Assembly (NCBI RefSeq): GCF_000321225.1 | Contig: NW_004450303.1 | Location: 2,663,117 to 2,727,116, forward strand | From: Odobenus rosmarus divergens | Lineage: Eukaryota > Chordata > Mammalia > Carnivora > Odobenidae | Reading direction: 5' to 3' | DNA: 64,000 nucleotides | Shown: positions 10,841 to 21,600 of the stretch, one piece after another | Numbering within the stretch: the first letter of the stretch is position 1 | How the letters are laid out: every line of letters begins with the position of its first letter | Notes under the pieces: model-generated | The model's database searches: none | The model's input: only the letters and a program-made list of their open reading frames with translations | Told to the model about the DNA's origin: nothing | Translations under genes and position numbers: made by a program

Positions 10841-11027
10841 ATTTTTTAATTTAAGATTTTATTCATTTATTTGAGAGAGAACATAAACAAGGAGGAGGGG
10901 CAGAGGGAGAGGGAGAAACAGACCTCCTGCCGAGCAGGGAGCCTGATGCAGGGCTCCATCCCAGGACCCTGGGATCATGACCTGAGCCAAAGGCAGACAC
11001 TTAACCAGCTGAGCCGTCCAGGTACTC
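10841..11027 (-). mobile_element. CAN-SINE, full length
   Basis: Minus-strand copy with complete head, GA-rich body (CT-rich in sense) and A-tail. TSD CAGAAATTTTTCTAATTTT (10821-10839) and CAGAAAATTTTCTAGTTTT (11029-11047). Only about 80 bp from the preceding fragment. Confidence 0.93.
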
Positions 11028-11047
11028 CAGAAAATTTTCTAGTTTTA

Positions 11048-11486
11048 TATAAAACCCAATTTTTTTCTTGACACAGATTAGTCTATCTTAACTGAAATTA
11101 AATGTAATCACTATGAACTTCTGAATTATTCTTCATTTATGTTCTGTGGCTAGACTGTGTCTAATCTTCAGTTCTCTAAATACATTTAATGACTTCTTGG
11201 AACCTGGCAACAGATTCTTTCCTTACCCTATTGATATCCACAATGGCTTCCATTTAACTTCAAAAACTGAATATTTCTTTCTCTTTTAGAATGGGAGCAA
11301 ATAGTCATGATATTTGGAAACTGTATGTTGACTGCATAGACCCAGGCTTAGCAAAGTTTCAGGAGGGCAGTTTTAGGGTGTTTCATTTGGAGATTTCAAA
11401 AATCCAAATTTTATGTGTAAAGGATTCTGATGTACTGGCTTTGAACCAGTAAAGGGAGTTGGATGTCACTTAGAAATTGCTCTGCT
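11048..11486. other. Unassigned unique DNA
   Basis: No feature recognised apart from the 5' TSD of the next SINE. Confidence 0.5.
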
Positions 11487-11698
11487 GGGGCTCCTGGGTG
11501 GCTCAGTCAGTTAAGCATCTGCCTTTGGCTCAGGTCCTGATCCCAGTGTCTTGGGATCAAGCCCCATGTCGGGCTCCCTGCTCAGCATAGAGCCTGCTTC
11601 TCCCTTTGCCCCCGCTTTCTGCTCTGCCTGCTTGTGTACTCTCTCTCTCTCCCTCCTTCCTTCTGTCAAATAAATAAATAAAATCTTAAAAAAAAAAA
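11487..11698 (+). mobile_element. CAN-SINE, full length
   Basis: Head GGGGCTCCTGGGTGGCTCAG, CT-rich body, tail AAATAAATAAATAAAATCTT and A12. TSD AGAAATTGCTCTGCT (11472-11486) and AGAAATTTCTCAGCT (11699-11713). Confidence 0.95.
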
Positions 11699-11999
11699 AG
11701 AAATTTCTCAGCTACATTCCTGTAGCCAGTACCATTTGTTGTGATTGGGGAGAATAGTGAGAATGAGGTAGAAAATATTATGTAAATTTATGAATTAGCT
11801 ACACCTACAATACTATACCTAGTTTTAAACCACTTAATATCAAGAAAGGCCCAATGAAGAAACAACAAACTAATTACAGGCTTGGGGTGGTATCTATACC
11901 AGGAGAGTCTTGAAGCACTAGGTACTAAAATTTGGAAAGGTAAAAATGGGAAGGAAACATGTGTAATATAAAATTAATAATAAAAAACACTGATTAAAC

Positions 12000-12190
12000 A
12001 CTTAAAACATGTTAGATGCTGTGCTAGGTGTGCTTTACATATATGAGTTTTATTGAATCCTCACCAAAACAAAACCAAGACAAAAATGGAAACACTTTGC
12101 AGGTTAAGTATTATTTTCATTTTACAGAGAAAGAAAAATTATGTTCAAAGCTGAAGGCCGACTTGCATGGTAGTTGGTGAACTAGAAGAG
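12000..12190 (-). mobile_element. MIR SINE
   Basis: Plus-strand text runs gatgctgtgctaggtgtgct, ttattgaatcctcacc, ttattttcattttacagaga and ends in a diverged 'gctgaaggccgacttgcatgg' block. This is the reverse complement of MIR order. Confidence 0.6.
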
Positions 12191-12512
12191 TAGTCTGATA
12201 GATAACATTTGGGGGTAAAGAAAAAGAAGTAGAACACCAAGCACAGTAGTAAATTCATGGACTTACTACCTCCAGGATTGGTATTGGAAGGGAATTTAAA
12301 ATAATTTAAAAGTCTTTAGAACAATTTACAAATGGACTGTAACAAGCCACTGAGGGAGGCTGTGCATGCTGAATTTCTAAGATTGATGTCAAAGAACATC
12401 CATTTGCTGCACCTTGCCTGAGAGTGCCAGACAAAATATGAGTTCAATCTCAAAGGGTAATTTCTCTGTTTCATTTATCAAAGTGTTTTATTGATTAAAA
12501 ATAATCAACTAT

Positions 12513-12716
12513 GGGGGTGCCAGAGTGGCTCAGTTGGTTAAGCAACCGACTCTTGATTTTGGCTCAGGTTGTGATCTCAAGGTCGTGGGATTGAGCCCCA
12601 GGTCAGGCTCTGAGCTCAGCGAGGAGTCTGCTTGAGATTCTCTCTCTCCCTCCCCCTTTTCCTCCCCCTATACTCACTCTCTCTCTCTCAAATAAATATA
12701 TAAAATCTTAAAAAAA
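12513..12716 (+). mobile_element. CAN-SINE, older subfamily
   Basis: Head GGGGGTGCCAGAGTGGCTCAG, 'ttaagcaaccgactcttgat', and a longer pyrimidine body, then AAATAAATATATAAAATCTT. TSD ATCAACTAT (12504-12512) and AACAACTAT (12717-12725). The 'cgactcttgattttggctc' signature marks an older CAN-SINE group than the copies with 'gtctgccttcggctc'. Confidence 0.93.
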
Positions 12717-12746
12717 ACAACTATATCAAATGAGTGAAATTTTCTT

Positions 12747-12919
12747 TTTTTTTAAATTTTATTTATTTGAGAGAGAGAGAAATGAGCGGGGGGAGGGGCA
12801 GAGGGAGAAGCAGGCTCCTCTCTGAGCAGGGAGCCCGATGTGGGGCCTGATCCCAGGACTCTGGTATCATGACCTGAACTGAAGGCAGCCGCTTAACTGA
12901 CTGAGCCACCCAGGAGCCC
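12747..12919 (-). mobile_element. CAN-SINE, full length, exact TSD
   Basis: Minus-strand copy flanked by identical TSDs GAGTGAAATTTTCTT (12732-12746 and 12920-12934). It begins 30 bp after the plus-strand SINE at 12513, giving a tail-to-tail pair. Confidence 0.96.
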
Positions 12920-13079
12920 GAGTGAAATTTTCTTAATCACATTAGTTCTTTGATTTAAAAAATGGTTTAAATTTATTAATAGTAACTTATAATAACTCAT
13001 AAATACTATAATAACTTATGCTGTAACTTCATAAAATGGCAATAAATAAGATAAATTATTTTCCATAATCCACTACTCC

Positions 13080-13470
13080 AATATATTTTATTGTATTTTC
13101 TTCCCCGGTCATGTTTCTTCTTCAGCTATATTCATAATATATATAATATGTGTGTGTGTGCCATGTGTGTATTTTGTACTCTACTTTTCAACTATATCCT
13201 TCCATAAACAGTTTTCCATGATATCTCATAGTTTAAAAACAATGGTTTTTAGTGGCTCTATAATACTTCACTGAAAATGGAAATTTAACTCCTTGTTGGT
13301 GTTGGATACTCAGTTTGACTTTGTCTGTAATTGTAAATAATGTCATACATCTTATATACATATTTGAATATATTTGGTGATATTTACTTAGTATAGATCC
13401 TTAGAAGTGGAATTATTGGGGGGAATTTGTACCAATTTATACCACCAACAAAATTGTTTCAGTACACCTT
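13080..13470 (-). mobile_element. Old L1 (L1ME-type) fragment
   Basis: The plus strand shows the antisense of an old L1 ORF2 end/3' region: 'tccttccataaacagttttcc', 'ctataatacttcact', 'gtaaataatgtcatacatc', 'gatccttagaagtggaatta' and 'ttgtaccaatttataccacc'. Highly diverged. A short (TG)n lies near 13148. Confidence 0.6.
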
Positions 13471-14559
13471 TACCTTTATTTTCTAATTGAAGCCTAGGAC
13501 TTTTAGTACTTATGGATCCTTCTCTAAGGTTTTTATGGATTCTTGATGTATTGTAAACTCTCTTCTTCATTAATCAGCTGTCAATGTTTTGCGAGGTGTA
13601 ATGTGATTTATACTCCATGTTGTGAGTCTGCTCTTTCGGACCACAAACTTGGATATACAAAAAATGAACTTTACTTTTCTACAACAGAATTTCACACTTT
13701 ACCTATTTCACCTCATGGGAGAAACTAAATCTTGATCAACTCAAAGTAAACCCAATGAATTCTGTTTTGTTTTTTCCCCCAGTAAGTTTAGTTGAGTCTT
13801 AAGACCATCTACCCTGCTGCCCAAGGTTGCACAGGCAGAGTGTGTTGTCTTCTTGTGAAAGCCTTGCTTTTGTTCCATCATAAGCATGGGCTTGGTAGTT
13901 CTGATAGCTAGAGTCTCACCCTCTCTTGGCTTCTCCTGGAAAGTTAAGCACAGGTCTCTACCCCAGACCACTCAAACCCTTCTCAGGGTCACTCAGCAGC
14001 ATCCTACCGTTTTACTTCCAACTGAACTTCTCATTAGCCTCATCCATAGAATTTATCTCTCCTGAGGCAGGCTAGCTTAGTAAATAATCTTCTAAATCCT
14101 CAGAGTTTCCATAAAGTCTAGAAACTTGGGCAACTGATGCATAATATCATCAAGGACATTTTCAGTCTGCAAAAATATAATATTATCTAAGTTTCTAGAC
14201 ATGTGGGCACCCTGTATTATCAATGATAAGACCTCAACTTTTGAAGCTCAAAAGTAAAGAATCAACTTGCTTTGATATTTATGTTCTAGTGTTCTACTGG
14301 GGTTTCTCCCTTAAGCTCCCAAGGGGAAATGCTTTAGCCTTCTGGTTTGGGGTGGGATCGGGGTGTTGGGACAACACACAGGTTAATACTTCTCACTGTT
14401 ATTTTATTAACCACATTCATTCTTTACCTCTGTTCTTGAGAAATGGCCAGTAAACCAATTTCAAAGTTTTTCTTTTCTATTGAACACATAGGACAGAAGA
14501 AGCTAATAAGTGTAAGGTGTTAACAAGAAATCTGTAGGTTATTTCTTCTAGTTTTTCTT
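13471..14559. other. Unassigned unique DNA
   Basis: No gene, repeat or structured motif recognised. Short open frames at 13543-13971 overlap on opposite strands and have no recognisable similarity. Confidence 0.45.
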
Positions 14560-14680
14560 TAATTTCTTTGTCAGTCTATTTGAAATATGACATGGGTGAT
14601 TTTGTTTCTTTGGTGGCTATGACATTGCCTGCCACCTAATACATTTTCAATAAATATTTGATAAAGAAATAAATGGCGGG
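14560..14680 (+). mobile_element. Possible L2 3' terminus
   Basis: The block 'gcctgccacctaatacattt' followed by 'tcaataaatatttgataaa' (about 14628-14668) resembles the L2 or MIR 3' end on the plus strand. The flanks are too diverged to extend it. Confidence 0.4.
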
Positions 14681-14910
14681 AATGGTATGGTGGGCATTAT
14701 TAGGCAAGTTGGGTCCCCAGGCAGAGGCACCTTTGCAGATATGAGCTAGGTAAGTATAGTTGTGATGCAGCCCAGATTTTATTCCAAAGAGCCCAGATCT
14801 TGGCTATGGAAACTGTGGCCATGGTCACACAGAATTGTAAGATGACAATAAAAGTTTGAGACCAATGATAAGGAAGAACACAACAAAACCTGTTTCAAAA
14901 CTGGCTGTGA

Positions 14911-15570
14911 AATTGCACTACTGAGTATTTACCCCAAAGATACAAATGTAGGGATCTGAAGGGGTACATGCACCCCGATGTTTATAGCAGCAATGTCTAC
15001 AGTAGCCAAACTGTGGAAAGAGCCAAGATGTCCATCGACAGATGAATGGATAAAGAAGATGTGGTATATATACACAATGGAATATTATGCAGCTATCAAA
15101 AGGAATGAGATTTTGCCATTTGCAATGACGTGGATGGAACTGGAGGGTGTTATGCTGAGCGAAATAAGTCAATCAGAGAAAGACATGTATCATATGACCT
15201 CACTGATATGAGGAATTCTTAATCTCAGGAAACAAACTGAGGGTTTCTGGAGTGGTGGGGGGTGGGAGGGATGGGGTAGCTGGGTGATAGACATTGGGGA
15301 GGGTATGTGCTATGGTAAGCGCTGTGAAGTGTGCAAGACTGTTGAATCACAGATCTGTACCTCTGAAACAAATAATACATTATATGTTTAAAAAAAGAAG
15401 AAGATAGCAAGAGGGGAAGAATGGAGGGGGGGAAATTGGAGGGGGAGATGAACCATGAGAGACTATGGACTCTGAAAAACAAACTGAGGGTTCTAGAGGG
15501 GAGAGGGGTGGGAGGATGGGTTAGCCTGGTGATGGGTATTAAAGAGGGCACGTTCTGCATGGGAAAAAAA
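14911..15570 (+). mobile_element. Young L1, 5'-truncated and 3'-shortened
   Basis: TSD AAAACTGGCTGTGA is exact (14897-14910 and 15571-15584). The insert starts in the ORF2 C-terminus; the frame at 14978-15211 reads PSTDEWIKKMWYIYTMEYYA and ends with the natural ORF2 stop at about 15209. The 3' UTR stops at 'cacgttctgcatggg' and passes directly into A11, about 100 nt short of the end seen in the copies at 36408 and 62810. Confidence 0.95.
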
Positions 15571-15584
15571 AAAACTGGCTGTGA

Positions 15585-16909
15585 GTGTTAAGTGTGTACA
15601 TGTTTCCCTTTTTGTGTGTGTTGGTGGGTGTTGAGGGCAACTTAAAGATGCCATGCCAGGCCTGACCTATTCTATTCTGTTTTCTGGAACATTGTGTGCT
15701 ATTTTTGGATCCACTACATAGCTATTCCCACAAATTTACATCCACTGTCGGGTCCCTTCAGCTCATTTGACAAGGAAGAACAATGAAGCGACAATTAGGT
15801 GACTCTCCCATAATGTCTCGTAAATGCAGTAAAATCTGAAAAAATGGAAGGAAATTTAGCTGAAAAATGGAAAGTATGTCATCTTTGAATTCTTTGAACC
15901 CTGTATTCTTTTGAGTCAAGTGGTAATATATTCCATCTTCTTTCTCTTTTCACAAGTAGGTAAAATTTATTTTCATTTCACACATTACTTGTTACCTAAA
16001 CGGTTATTGGGAAATTGATTTTTGAAGTTAGAGAAGTTTATTTCCTTTTATGCTAGTATTGGTTCAATATTTACTTCCCAGTTTGTTCATTTTTTTGTTT
16101 ATAAGAAGTTCACTTAGAAAACTTCACTTTTGTGGATTTCACAAGCTTTGGCTCAGGCTATGGAAATGTACTCACTGATTTAGAAAGATACTGATCCTTT
16201 TATTAAGGCCCAGAAAAATTATGTAGGTTTTTAATTTAGGTCCCTATTCTTACTTCTCCGTCAACTCTTCTCTACCTAAACATAAGGGTACTTTGACTTT
16301 AGCGCATTAAAACTATTGTGGTCTAATCTGACATTTATTATTTCTAAATTATGAAATACTAAGACTTATTTTGTGAACAATGTTTTCCTTGATACTGCTT
16401 TTGTAATAAACCTTTGTTTCTCTTGTTTCATACAAATAGAATGATTCTACATTAAAATATATATAAAATCTTACCAAAACACATAAGTTTTGGAAGTTTT
16501 AGTCACAGTATACTATAAATTGAAAAGTATGTAAACTTAACCTATTCCATTGTTTGCCTCCCTTATCAAGAAATATACTAAATGTAATGTTAAAGTTTTT
16601 CTATGTCAGCAAGAATGTAGTCAACTTTAAGGAAAATATAATCTCTCCCCTTACCAAGGGAATAATTTAAATAAGCAAAAAGAAAGATACGTTGAGTGGT
16701 AGTCTTGGTGAATCACCCCGTACATCTTTATCCTGATTTCAGAAATGATTTTCTTTTTATAATTTAAAATTAGCTTTTCAAGTAAATTTTCAGATGAATA
16801 TATTTAAATTAAAAACTACAATAAATAATCGAACCCCCCAAATGAGTTTAATTTTTATCTCCTGTACTCATTGATGTATATTGTGGTTGGGAAAAAAAAC
16901 CATATTTTT
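15585..16909. other. Unassigned AT-rich DNA
   Basis: About 1.3 kb without recognised genes or repeats. AT content is high between 16300 and 16860. Confidence 0.5.
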
Positions 16910-17084
16910 GAAAGATTTTATTTATTTATTTGAGAGAGAGAGAGTGAGTGAGAGAGAGAAGGAGCAGGGAAAGGGGCAGAGGGAGATGGAGAAGCAGACT
17001 CCCTGCTGGGCAGGGAGCCGGAAGTGGGATCATGACCTGAGCCGAAGGCAGATGCTCAACTGACTGAGTCACCCAGGTGCTCCC
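16910..17084 (-). mobile_element. CAN-SINE with internal deletion
   Basis: Minus-strand copy. The text passes from 'gcagggagccggaagt' straight to 'gggatcatgacctgagc', missing the usual B-box-proximal segment between the two. A T13 run follows at about 17093. TSD not clear. Confidence 0.9.
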
Positions 17085-18008
17085 CAGCCCCAGTTTTTTT
17101 TTTTTTAAGAAGACTGTTGAATTTCATCAGTATAGACACTGCTTTAATGCTGTCACTATTGATGAAAGTATTCTGATATAATAGCTGTTATGATTCTAAT
17201 CAAATTACAAACTTCTGTGTAATTCCATATAACCATAAATTTGTGTACTTCAGCTAGGATGCAAAAATAAATTTCTTTCTGGAACTGTGTTTCTGTCTAT
17301 TGTTTTTTTTTTCCCCCATGATTTTGATCTCCAAGTACTGTAGGGAATATTTGGGATTTGAATGAGGGAGAGATTTGAAGGTGAGACTTGCATTTTAGCT
17401 TTTGATTTCTTGATTGCTATGGTTAGTGGGACCCTGATTTCCTTACTTTCCATCTCCGCTTTCTGGCTTAGAAAACTCATGTCTGTTTTTGGCACTGGGC
17501 TTTTATCATCCTTGCTTAATTTAATTTTACCAATATCTGTAATTCCTCTTCTATCAATAAGTAAACCTTGTCATTCCTTAGTGAGCCTCTTGTTTGCTTC
17601 TAATTTTTGATACTTGATGTAGTTGAGATATTTTCCATGGGCTATTTACTCATTTATTTAATTTCTCCTTTTTTCATCCCTATATCAATTTCACTCTGAC
17701 TAATGAATATTAATCTAATATTTTTCATTCCTCTTTGTACTAGATTTCTTACATATATCCTTGGCTACTTGTTTACTTCATTTAAAAATAAACTTTAAAA
17801 ATATTTATGAGTATGGTAATAAATGCTTGTAACAAAATAAGCATACTAATGGTTAATGCAGTTTTAACTTGGTTTTTATTTATTATAAAAAGAATACAGA
17901 ATATAAAAAAAGACCCTGAGTTGGGGGTAAAATGGGCAGCAGAGTTACATTTTTATTATTTTATTGTAAATACAGAGATTTTCTTTGATATTTTTTCCTC
18001 ATATTCTT
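17085..18008. other. Unassigned AT-rich DNA
   Basis: No gene or repeat recognised. Open frames at 17250-17610 overlap on both strands and are not supported. Confidence 0.5.
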
Positions 18009-18030
18009 CCAAATTGGTTTTACTTATTGA

Positions 18031-18218
18031 TTTTAAAAGATTTATTTATTTAAGAGCGAGAGAGAGCATGCACAGGGGGAGGGGCAGAGGGAGAGGGAGA
18101 CAAACGGATTCCTCAATGAGTAGGGAGCCTGACACGGGTCTTGATCCCAGGACCCTGAGACCATGACCTGAGCCGAAATCAAGAGGACACTTAACCAACT
18201 GAGCCACCCAGGCACCCC
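18031..18218 (-). mobile_element. CAN-SINE, full length
   Basis: Minus-strand copy. TSD CAAATTGGTTTTA (18010-18022) and CAAATTGGTTTTA (18219-18231). Carries the older 'aaatcaagaggacacttaac' head variant. Confidence 0.94.
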
Positions 18219-18465
18219 CAAATTGGTTTTATTTTTAACAGAAGTAAAGGTGGAATAGGCAACAGTTAAGTGTTTGGAAACTCTAAAGGAGTACATATCT
18301 AAAGAATGTGTGTCCCTCAGAGGTAGACAGCTGATTTCTGGGATTCCCTGGTGACCAACTCTTAGGGTCTGTGGTCAGAGCAAAGGAAGAAACAAAGGGT
18401 CAAGACAGATTGATGTCTCCATGGAGCTGAGGTGAGCTTAAGACCACCAGAGACGAGATTATTTT

Positions 18466-18674
18466 TTTAAGATTTTATTTATCTTAGAAATGAGAGAGAG
18501 CAAGCGAGCGAGCTGGGGGAGAAGCAGAGGGAGAGGGTAAGAATCTCAAGCAGACTCCCCAGTGAGCACAGAGCCTGACACAGGACTTGATCTCACGATC
18601 TCATGATTTCACTATCATGACCTGAGCCAAAATCAAGAGTCCAATGCTTAGCAACTGTACCACCCAGGTGCCCT
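18466..18674 (-). mobile_element. CAN-SINE, inserted in the tail of the next SINE
   Basis: Minus-strand copy, diverged, with an extra 'tcactatcatgacctgagcc' segment in the head. It lies directly against the SINE at 18681. Its own TSD looks like GAGATTATTTTTTT and GAGAATTTTTTTTT, meaning it entered the junction between the target site and A-tail of its neighbour. Confidence 0.9.
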
Positions 18675-18680
18675 GAGAAT

Positions 18681-18868
18681 TTTTTTTTAAGATTTATTTA
18701 TTATTTTAGGGAGGGGGAAGGGGCAGAGGGAGAGAGAAAGAGAGATTCCCAAACTCCCCGCTGAGCACAGAGCCTTACACGGTGGCTCAGTCTCACAACC
18801 CTGAGATCATGACTTGAGCCGAAACCAAGAGTTGGACGCTTAAAATATGCTGCTACCCAGGTGCCCCA
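18681..18868 (-). mobile_element. CAN-SINE, older member of a nested pair
   Basis: Minus-strand diverged copy. Its outer TSD encloses both SINEs: ACCAGAGACGAGATT (18446-18460) and ACCAGAGAAGAGATT (18869-18883), so this copy landed first. Confidence 0.9.
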
Positions 18869-18883
18869 ACCAGAGAAGAGATT

Positions 18884-19289
18884 TTCATCATCTCTCCTGG
18901 AGTCCTTGTGGGGTCCCATATTAGGAGGCAATGGAATTTTTTCTTTAAATCCCAAGGCAGGAAAGAAAAAAAATTCATTTGTCACTGGAGATAAAACACC
19001 TTTAATGAAAAATAAGTTGACTCAAAATTTTTGGAAATTAATGTTTTTTAGGTGAGGCTCAAATATCATCCTTGGAGCCTGTCAATTTATTCTTCAATCA
19101 AACATTTTATTGAGTGTATGTTGTTTGAGTATGAGGAGGAGTTTGCGAGGGTTTGTGCTACTGTAATAAACTAGGCAGGTGTGTCCATGGTAAGAATGAA
19201 AAGAAGGAAGGAAAAACAGTGTTGCTTTACTGTTGAAACCACAGTTTTTCTAGAGACATCTAACATTGTGCCTAATACTAAATGGTGAC
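18884..19289. other. Unassigned unique DNA
   Basis: No gene or repeat recognised. Confidence 0.5.
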
Positions 19290-19299
19290 AAAGACACAA

Positions 19300-19792
19300 T
19301 AATATTATTTTTTATTTGGGTATAGTTGACACACAGTGTTACATTAGTTTCAGATGTACAACTTAGTGATCTGACAAGTTTATACATTATGCCATGTTCA
19401 GTACAAGGGTAGCTACCATCTGTCCCATTATACTGCTATTATAATGTCATTGACTGTATTCCTTATACTGTGACTTTTATTCCCATGACTTATTCATTAC
19501 ATAGCTGGAAGCCTGTATCTCCCACTCCCCTTCACCCATTTGCTCAAACCCCCACTCCCTCCCCTCTGGCAACCATCAATTTGTTCTCTGTATTTATAGG
19601 TCTGATTCTGCTTTTTGTTTGTTTATTCATTTGTGGGTTTTTGTTTGTTTTTAGGCTCCACTTATGAGTAGTATCATATGGTATTTGTCTTTCTCAGTTG
19701 GACTTATTTTACCTGGCATAATACCCTCTAGGTCCATTCATGTTGTCTCAAATGGCAAAAATCTCATCCTTTCTCAGGGCTGCATAATATTC

Positions 19793-19843
<51 letters not shown>

Positions 19844-20155
19844 CCACATCTCCTTTACCCATTCATCTGTTGATGGATACTTATGTTGCTTCCATATCTT
19901 GGCTATTGTAAATAATGTTTCAATAAACATAGGGACACATATATCTTTTTGCATTAGCGTTTTTATTTTCTTTGGATAAATACCCAGTAGTGGAATTACT
20001 GGATCATATTGTATCTCTATTTTTAATTTTTTGAGGAAACTCCTTACTGTTTCCCACAGTGGCCACACCAATTTACATTCCAAAATGACAATAAGTAGCA
20101 AGTGTTGGCAAGGATGTGGAGAAAAACGAGCCCTTATAAACTGTTGGTAGGAATG
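19300..20155 (-). mobile_element. L1 with 5' inversion (twin priming)
   Basis: From 19300 to about 20083 this is a minus-strand L1: 3' UTR, then ORF2 C-terminus (minus-strand reading KYPSTDEWVKEMWY followed by a microsatellite, then LEYYAALRKDE). From about 20085 to 20155 the sequence is L1 ORF2 in plus orientation ('caagtgttggcaaggatgtg' then 'gagaaaaac' and 'aactgttggtaggaatg'), the segment immediately upstream of the minus part in ORF2. Probable TSD AATAATATTATT (about 19299) and AATAATTATTAA (about 20158). Confidence 0.88.
19795..19840. repeat. (GT)23 microsatellite inside the L1
   Basis: 46 bp of uninterrupted GT at the place where other L1 copies here read TATATATA before CCACTT/CCACAT. 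It expanded from the ORF2 'YIYT' codons and creates the poly-TH open frame on the minus strand. Confidence 0.97.
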
Positions 20156-20215
20156 AAATAATTATTAATGAATAAATTGATACATACTTATCAACAAACA
20201 TGATTCAGAACATTT

Positions 20216-20297
20216 TTCTCTCTCTCCCTCTCTCTTTCTCTCCCACCCTCCCCCCCACATTCCTCCCTCCCTCCCTCCCTCTCCTCTTTCTCTTTGG
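20216..20297. repeat. (TC)n/(CCCT)n low-complexity tract
   Basis: About 80 bp of almost pure pyrimidine with (CTCC)n near 20262-20280. Confidence 0.9.
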
Positions 20298-20478
20298 AAA
20301 GTTTAACAATGTTTCTAATGCCCTTAGGTCTCCAGGACTTTGGCTTTTGTTGACTAGTTCACCATGCACATGATTGGTGACTCTAAGGTCTTGATACAGA
20401 AGTGTCTTCTCAGGTGAGTGTCCAGTCTTCTACATCTTTAATTTGAAGCCCTTTGCTTTTATATTTTCATACTCTCTT

Positions 20479-20675
20479 TTTTTTTCAAAGATTTTATTTA
20501 TTTATTTGAGAGAGAGAGAATGAGAGATAGAGAGCACGAGAGGGAAGAGGGTCAGAGGGAGAAGCAGACTCCCTGCTGAGCAGGGAGCCCGATGTGGGAC
20601 TCGATCCCGGGACTCCAGGATCATGACCTGAGCCGAAGGCAGTCGCTTAACCAACTGAGCCACCCAGGCGCCCCA
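20479..20675 (-). mobile_element. CAN-SINE, full length, young
   Basis: Minus-strand copy close to consensus, ending GGCGCCTGGGTGGCTCAGTT in sense. TSD ACTCTCTT (20471-20478 and 20676-20683). Confidence 0.95.
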
Positions 20676-20734
20676 ACTCTCTTAAATCATTTTCTAGAGT
20701 ATGTAAGCTAATTTTAGATTTCATTCATTTTAAA

Positions 20735-20895
20735 CTTATTCAGTAAATATTTATTAGATGCTTCCTACGAGCCAGACTCTATTCAAGAATCTTGGAACAC
20801 AGCAGTGAGAATAGCACCAATATTATTCCTCAGTACACTCCAGGGAACTTACAGTCTAGTAAAAAGGAGGATGTGAATCAAATGATGAAGGGAAT
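20735..20895 (-). mobile_element. L2 LINE 3' end
   Basis: 'ttattcagtaaatatttatt' then 'agatgcttcctacgagccag' is the reverse complement of the L2 terminus. It continues 'aacacagcagtgagaatagc' and 'gaacttacagtctag'. Probably the same element as 21326-21600. Confidence 0.75.
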
Positions 20896-20924
20896 CTTGA
20901 AAGCAGGGGTATTCTTTGTTTATT

Positions 20925-21015
20925 TCCTTCTCCTTTGCATTCCTGGTGTGTAGAAGGGTTTCAGACAGCTAATGAATTGCTGTACAGTACATGTTTGTTG
21001 AATGAATTAAGGAGA
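20925..21015 (+). mobile_element. L2 3' terminus fragment
   Basis: 'attcctggtgtgtagaaggg' and 'acatgtttgttgaatgaatt' resemble the L2 end on the plus strand, facing the neighbouring minus-strand L2. Short and uncertain. Confidence 0.45.
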
Positions 21016-21134
21016 CAAAAGAGAGAATAGGGTTATGTTAGAGCACATTTAAAGAAAGAAGAGAAGAGAAAGAAGAGAATAAGAATGAGGAAGAGGAGGG
21101 GGAAGATCAAGAAGGGGATGAAGAACAGCACTTG

Positions 21135-21312
21135 TGGGACACCTGGGTCCCACAGTTGGTTAAGCATCTGCCTTCGGCTCAGGTCATGATCCTGGGATTG
21201 AGTCCCATGTTGGGCTCCGTGCTCGCTGGGAGCCTGCTTTTCCCTCCACCCCTCCCCTTGCTTATGCTCATGCTCTCTCTCTCAAAAATAAATAAATAAA
21301 ATCTTTTAAAAA
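21135..21312 (+). mobile_element. CAN-SINE nested in L2
   Basis: Plus-strand copy. TSD AGAACAGCACTTG (21122-21134) and AGAATATCACTTG (21313-21325). The A-box region is altered (CTGGGTCCCACAGTT). A purine-rich tract precedes it at 21050-21115. Confidence 0.94.
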
Positions 21313-21325
21313 AGAATATCACTTG

Positions 21326-21600
21326 ACTTAGGAGATTGTTTTACCCGAGGATTTGCAAAAGACTTCCTTGAACATGTGGCACTTGAAATGAGGGCTGAAA
21401 TACAGATCAGGGGTGGTGGAGGTGGGGAAGAAGGGTATTCCAAACAGAAGGAATAGCAGGTTAAAGGTGCTGCGGCTGGAAGGGGCCTCTAAGTGAATGG
21501 AGGCTGGTATGGTTGGGATGCAAGGCATGAGAAGGATCCCGATAAGACTGTAGAGACTGGCGGGGGCCAGGCCAAGGCAGACCTCACTGGCTGTGCACAG
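21326..21600 (-). mobile_element. L2 LINE ORF2 C-terminal region
   Basis: Plus text 'gaagaagggtattccaaaca', 'gaatagcaggttaaaggtgc' and 'ggcgggggccaggccaaggc' is the reverse complement of L2 ORF2 C-terminal blocks. Continues the L2 at 20735. Confidence 0.7.

Noticed and set aside
19748..20101. 117-codon minus-strand frame with a TH-repeat tract
   Set aside because: It is an L1 ORF2 C-terminal remnant read through the (GT)23 microsatellite, not a gene.
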